Positions 18,497-21,896 of a DNA stretch of 21,896 nucleotides are shown here, one piece after another (positions within the stretch are counted from its first letter, which is position 1; every line of letters begins with the position of its first letter). The notes beneath the pieces were generated by a model, which worked only from the letters and a program-made list of their open reading frames with translations, did no database searches and had not been told where the DNA came from. The stretch lies in the IMG/VR virus record IMGVR_UViG_3300033571_010386, positions 1 through 21,896 of that record. One strand, 5' to 3'. A program made the position numbers and the translations under genes. Source of the stretch: a virus.

Positions 18497-20459
18497 TTTT
18501 GATAACGAATGGCTTGGTTTAAACCGGCCAGATGAATACATATACAATCCTTTAGATTACGTTTTTCAGTCTCAAGACACTGATGTAGTCATGAAAAGAT
18601 TGCTGTGTGTTATGTCAAATCCTGACTATTTTAGATTTGCTACAAGATTTATTCTTAACATAGACATACTTCCATTTCAAATGGTTGTTCTTAAAGAGCT
18701 ATGGAATAAAAAATATCCAATGATAATAGCTTCTCGTGGAGCTTCTAAGTCTTGGACTATGTCTGTTTATGCATTACTGCGGGCCTTATTCTTGCCCAAA
18801 AGAAAAATAATTATAGTTGGTTCGGCTTTTAGACAGAGCAAGGTTCTATTTTCTTACATGGAAGAAATATGGAACAACGCACCTATACTAAGAAGTTTAT
18901 GTACTAAAGAAAGCGGGCCTTATAAAGACCCCGATAGACTGATATTTAAAATAAATAACAGTGTTATAACATGTCTTCCTTTGGGTACTGGCGATAAAAT
19001 TAGAGGAGCTAGAGCACACGATATTATTACGGATGAATTTGCGTCTATACCAATAGAAATATTTGAAACCGTTGTTGCGGGCTTCGCTAACGTATCTTCC
19101 TCTCCAAATGAAAAAGTTAAGCACAAAAGAAGGCAAAAACTAGGTATAACACCGCCAGAAGAAGAGTTTGATTCTACAAATATTGGAAACCAAATCGTTT
19201 TAGCCGGTACTGCATACTATGAATTTAACCATTTTGCTAAATATTGGAAGGATTATCACGCACGTTTAAGCACAAAAGGCGATCCCGCAAAAATATCAGA
19301 ACTTCTTGGAGATAAAAACCACTCGGCACTTAAATGGGACAGCTATTCAATTATTAGAATACCTGTGAGTTCACTGCCTGAGGGCCTTATGGACGAGGGT
19401 ATGATAGCTAGAGCTAAAGCTACTGTTCATGCCGGTATATTCGATATGGAGTATGGAGCTATATTTTCTTCTGACTCTCAGGGCTTTTTCAAGAGAACTT
19501 TAATAGAATCTTGCGTTGTTTCTCACAGCAACGAAATAAATTTGCCTAGCGGCCCTGTTATTTTTGAACCTAAACTTTATGGTAGTAAGGATTGCAAATA
19601 TATTTATGGAATTGACCCGGCATCTGAAGTTGATAACTTCAGTATAGTTGTACTAGAAGTACATCCAGACCATAGAAGAATAGTTTACTCATGGACTACC
19701 AACAGGCAACAACACAAGGAAAAGCTAAACTCAAAATTAACAACTGAAACGGATTTTTATTCTTATTGCGCAAGAAAAATAAGAGACTTACTTAAAATAT
19801 TTCCATGCCAAGAAATAGCAATGGACTCTCAGGGTGGTGGTAGAACAATTTCTGAGGCTTTACATGATAAGAGCCGTTTATCAGAAGGAGAAATACCTAT
19901 ATGGCCCGTAATAGATCCTGAAAAGCCCGAAGACACTGATGATTACGCTGGCCTTCATATTCTAAAGCTATGTAATTTTGCAAAAGCAGACTGGACTGCT
20001 GAAGCTAATCACGGTCTAAGAAAAGACTTTGAAGATAAAGTTTTATTATTTCCATATTATGACCCTGTAAGCATTGAACTCGCTATAGAATCTGACAATA
20101 TCAATGGAACTATATACGATACACTCGAAGATTGCATTTACAATATAGAAAATCTCAAAAATGAACTTTCTATGATTAATATAGTTCAAACTCCGGCTGG
20201 AAGAGAAAGATGGGATACACCAGAATATATAATCGGAACTGGAAAAAAAGGAAGATTAAGGAAAGACAGATATTCTGCTTTAGTTATGGCAAATATGTCT
20301 GCTAGAACCAAGCCAAAAGAAAACTTCTTAGATGCTTATAAGCAGTACGGAGGCTTTGCTCAAATGATAGAACGCGAAAAGCTTGGTGAAGGGGATGACT
20401 ATGATGGGCCTGAGTGGTTTAAGGATAGTGTAAATAACAACTCCGGATACTACATGTAA
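18474..20459 (+). CDS. terL: Terminase large subunit, 661 aa
   Basis: This is the packaging motor ATPase and nuclease. The ATPase part has Walker A ASRGASKS (86-93), Walker B IITDE (184-188) and the coupling motif LAGTAYY (243-249). The RNase H-like nuclease part has D381 in GIDPAS, D451 in AMDSQGGG and D598 in RKDRYSAL. At 661 residues it is longer than most terminases but within the range of large phages. It starts inside the ERCC4 gene (23-base overlap) with only a weak ribosome site, so coupled translation is likely. It is followed by a hairpin and the portal gene. Confidence 0.95.
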   Translation: MKKIQSYDFDNEWLGLNRPDEYIYNPLDYVFQSQDTDVVMKRLLCVMSNPDYFRFATRFILNIDILPFQMVVLKELWNKKYPMIIASRGASKSWTMSVYALLRALFLPKRKIIIVGSAFRQSKVLFSYMEEIWNNAPILRSLCTKESGPYKDPDRLIFKINNSVITCLPLGTGDKIRGARAHDIITDEFASIPIEIFETVVAGFANVSSSPNEKVKHKRRQKLGITPPEEEFDSTNIGNQIVLAGTAYYEFNHFAKYWKDYHARLSTKGDPAKISELLGDKNHSALKWDSYSIIRIPVSSLPEGLMDEGMIARAKATVHAGIFDMEYGAIFSSDSQGFFKRTLIESCVVSHSNEINLPSGPVIFEPKLYGSKDCKYIYGIDPASEVDNFSIVVLEVHPDHRRIVYSWTTNRQQHKEKLNSKLTTETDFYSYCARKIRDLLKIFPCQEIAMDSQGGGRTISEALHDKSRLSEGEIPIWPVIDPEKPEDTDDYAGLHILKLCNFAKADWTAEANHGLRKDFEDKVLLFPYYDPVSIELAIESDNINGTIYDTLEDCIYNIENLKNELSMINIVQTPAGRERWDTPEYIIGTGKKGRLRKDRYSALVMANMSARTKPKENFLDAYKQYGGFAQMIEREKLGEGDDYDGPEWFKDSVNNNSGYYM

Positions 20460-20469
20460 CTTGAGTATA

Positions 20470-20506
20470 CCTAATTGTATGGCAATCAATTATCAATGCA
20501 ATTAGG
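20470..20506 (+). promoter_or_regulatory. Hairpin covering the portal gene's ribosome site
   Basis: CCTAATTG (20470-20477) pairs perfectly with CAATTAGG (20499-20506). The second arm contains the AGG of the ribosome site for the ATG at 20512. If folded, the hairpin would hide that site and could limit portal synthesis relative to terL. Confidence 0.55.
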
Positions 20507-20511
20507 AAAAC

Positions 20512-21896
20512 ATGAGCAAAATATATAATAACTGTGAATATTACCAAGATTTTAATGATAACGATTTAAATGCTTACGGCGGTATAAGTAAATCAACTGC
20601 GTATAGCAATCGTGAATATCTTAACGTAGAGCCTAACATCTCAGTTAGGCCATCTTTTGACAGGCGTGATTACGAAGCGTTTAGGCCCGGCGAGGCTACA
20701 GCTACAAAGCAAAAGAAAAGTATGCGCGAGTGTAATGATGCATACGATAATCTTGGAATTATAAAAAATGTTATAGACCTAATGGCTGACTTTTCTTCTC
20801 AAGGTCTTACAATTGTACACACAGACCCAAAGATTCAAAAGTTTTATAGGGCATTTTATAATCAAGTAAACGGCGAAGAAAGAACCGAAAGATTTCTTAA
20901 TTACTTTTATAGAATAGGAAATGTAATAGTTCACAGGAATACAGCAAAAATAACAAAAGTAAAAGAGTCGGAGTTTAAGCAGTCAACCGCATCTACAGAT
21001 TCTATTATTGCCGAAATGCCTATCTACCGAAGAGAGATTCCTTGGTCTTACGAATTTATAAACCCAATTAAAGTTGATTTAAAAAATATTAACGGCGAAA
21101 AGAAATATTTTATCAAGGTTAACGAAAAATTTGTAGGAACAAAGAAGTCATCAGAAGGAATTGAATATCTACCGGAATACCTAAAAGACCAGATAAAAGA
21201 AGGAAAAAAAGAAGTAGAACTAGATATATCTAAAATCAGCATATTCCATTACAAAAAAGATGATTGGTTGCCTTGGGCTAATCCTATGGTTCATCCAATA
21301 CTTGATGACATATCAATGCTAAATAAGATGCGAATGGCTGACTTAGCAGCTTTAGATGGGGCTATATCTAATATTAGATTATGGACAATCGGTAGCCTAG
21401 ACCATAAAATAGTTCCGAGAGAAGGAGTCATAAATAAACTAAGAAACATCATAGCAAGTAATACTGGTGGCGGTACATTCGATTTAGTATGGGGGCCTGA
21501 TCTAAAGTTCCAAGAAAGCAATAGTCAAGTATATAAATTCTTAGGAGAAGAAAAGTACAAGCCCGTTCTAAACAGTATTTATCAAGGCTTAGGAATTTCA
21601 GCCGCAGTAACAGGTTCTAGCGGAAATGCTAGCTATACCAATAACTATGTATCAATTAAGGTATTAATAGAACGTCTTGAATATGGACGCAAGGCCGTTA
21701 AGAAGTTTTGGGACAATGAATTTAAGATTGTTCAAAAGGCCATGAAATTCAAAGAACCGGCTCGCATTCATTTTGATGCAATTATATTGGCCGATGAAGC
21801 AGCTATTAAGACACAGCTAGTTAGTCTTGTAGATAGATGCATAATGTCAGAAGAAACTCTTCTTGAAAGATTTAAAGAAATGCCAGAGATTGAACA
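20512..21896 (+). CDS. Portal protein (3' end outside the window)
   Basis: An open frame of 461 codons runs to the window edge without a stop. It follows terL directly, as portal genes usually do. Supporting features are an N-terminal NLGIIKNVIDLMADFSSQG helix like the start of portal cores, a PWANPMVHPILDD segment, and GLGISAAVTGSSGNASYTNN followed by a long helix (IERLEYGRKAVKKFWDNEF), which resembles the glycine-rich turn and helix before the crown in HK97/T4-like portals. The ATG follows AGGA with a 4-base spacer. A portal forms the DNA entry ring at one capsid vertex. Assigned from position and these patterns. Confidence 0.78.
   Translation, partial: MSKIYNNCEYYQDFNDNDLNAYGGISKSTAYSNREYLNVEPNISVRPSFDRRDYEAFRPGEATATKQKKSMRECNDAYDNLGIIKNVIDLMADFSSQGLTIVHTDPKIQKFYRAFYNQVNGEERTERFLNYFYRIGNVIVHRNTAKITKVKESEFKQSTASTDSIIAEMPIYRREIPWSYEFINPIKVDLKNINGEKKYFIKVNEKFVGTKKSSEGIEYLPEYLKDQIKEGKKEVELDISKISIFHYKKDDWLPWANPMVHPILDDISMLNKMRMADLAALDGAISNIRLWTIGSLDHKIVPREGVINKLRNIIASNTGGGTFDLVWGPDLKFQESNSQVYKFLGEEKYKPVLNSIYQGLGISAAVTGSSGNASYTNNYVSIKVLIERLEYGRKAVKKFWDNEFKIVQKAMKFKEPARIHFDAIILADEAAIKTQLVSLVDRCIMSEETLLERFKEMPEIE

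Overview
The window is a piece of a large tailed-phage genome (Caudoviricetes), most likely a myovirus with T4-type regulation. The evidence is a terminase large subunit, a portal-like protein, a ClpP-like protease and a gp55-like sigma factor on the + strand, beside a long stretch of tiny, individually promoted genes on the - strand. The host cannot be named. The near-consensus sigma-70 promoters and a small lipoprotein suit a Gram-negative bacterium.

Left part (1 to about 14,630, almost all - strand): about 25 small genes, mostly of unknown function, read right to left. From about 2.1 to 14.6 kb most genes sit behind their own intergenic cassette. On the - strand a cassette reads: optional GC-rich hairpin or intrinsic terminator, then a 17-nt stem-loop (arms GGCCGAC/GTCGGCC, 3-nt loop), then a sigma-70 promoter with a 16 to 17-bp spacer, then the ribosome site and gene. 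I count 19 copies of the stem-loop. This matches the PeSL (promoter early stem-loop) cassettes known from the hyperplastic regions of T4-type phages. Base changes between copies keep pairing only in the - strand RNA (G-U wobbles), so the element acts as RNA in these transcripts. Copies left of 10.7 kb (type A) and right of 11.2 kb (type B) differ consistently. Several type B transcripts also start with a 5'-terminal hairpin whose loop is GAGUU.

The leftmost operon (2149 to 43) mixes protein genes with tRNA-Ile(UAU) and a tRNA-Thr-like gene split by a 65-nt insert. A second cluster (4143 to 2776) carries tRNA-Met(CAU) and a tRNA-like gene with an abnormal anticodon arm. Recognisable left-hand genes are a DUF932-type protein, a protein with a Cys cluster, a miniature protein-kinase-like protein and a 44-residue lipoprotein. 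Two related 18 and 19-residue membrane peptides start on the stop codons (TAATG) of two of the larger genes.

Right part (14,822 to the end, + strand): a tightly overlapping AT-rich operon of late sigma factor, HTH/coiled-coil protein (possible small terminase), GDP-mannose 4,6-dehydratase, HNH nuclease, ClpP-like protease, ERCC4-type nuclease, terminase large subunit and a portal-like gene cut by the window end. It looks like the start of the late DNA-packaging and head module. The two halves diverge around 14.63 to 14.82 kb.
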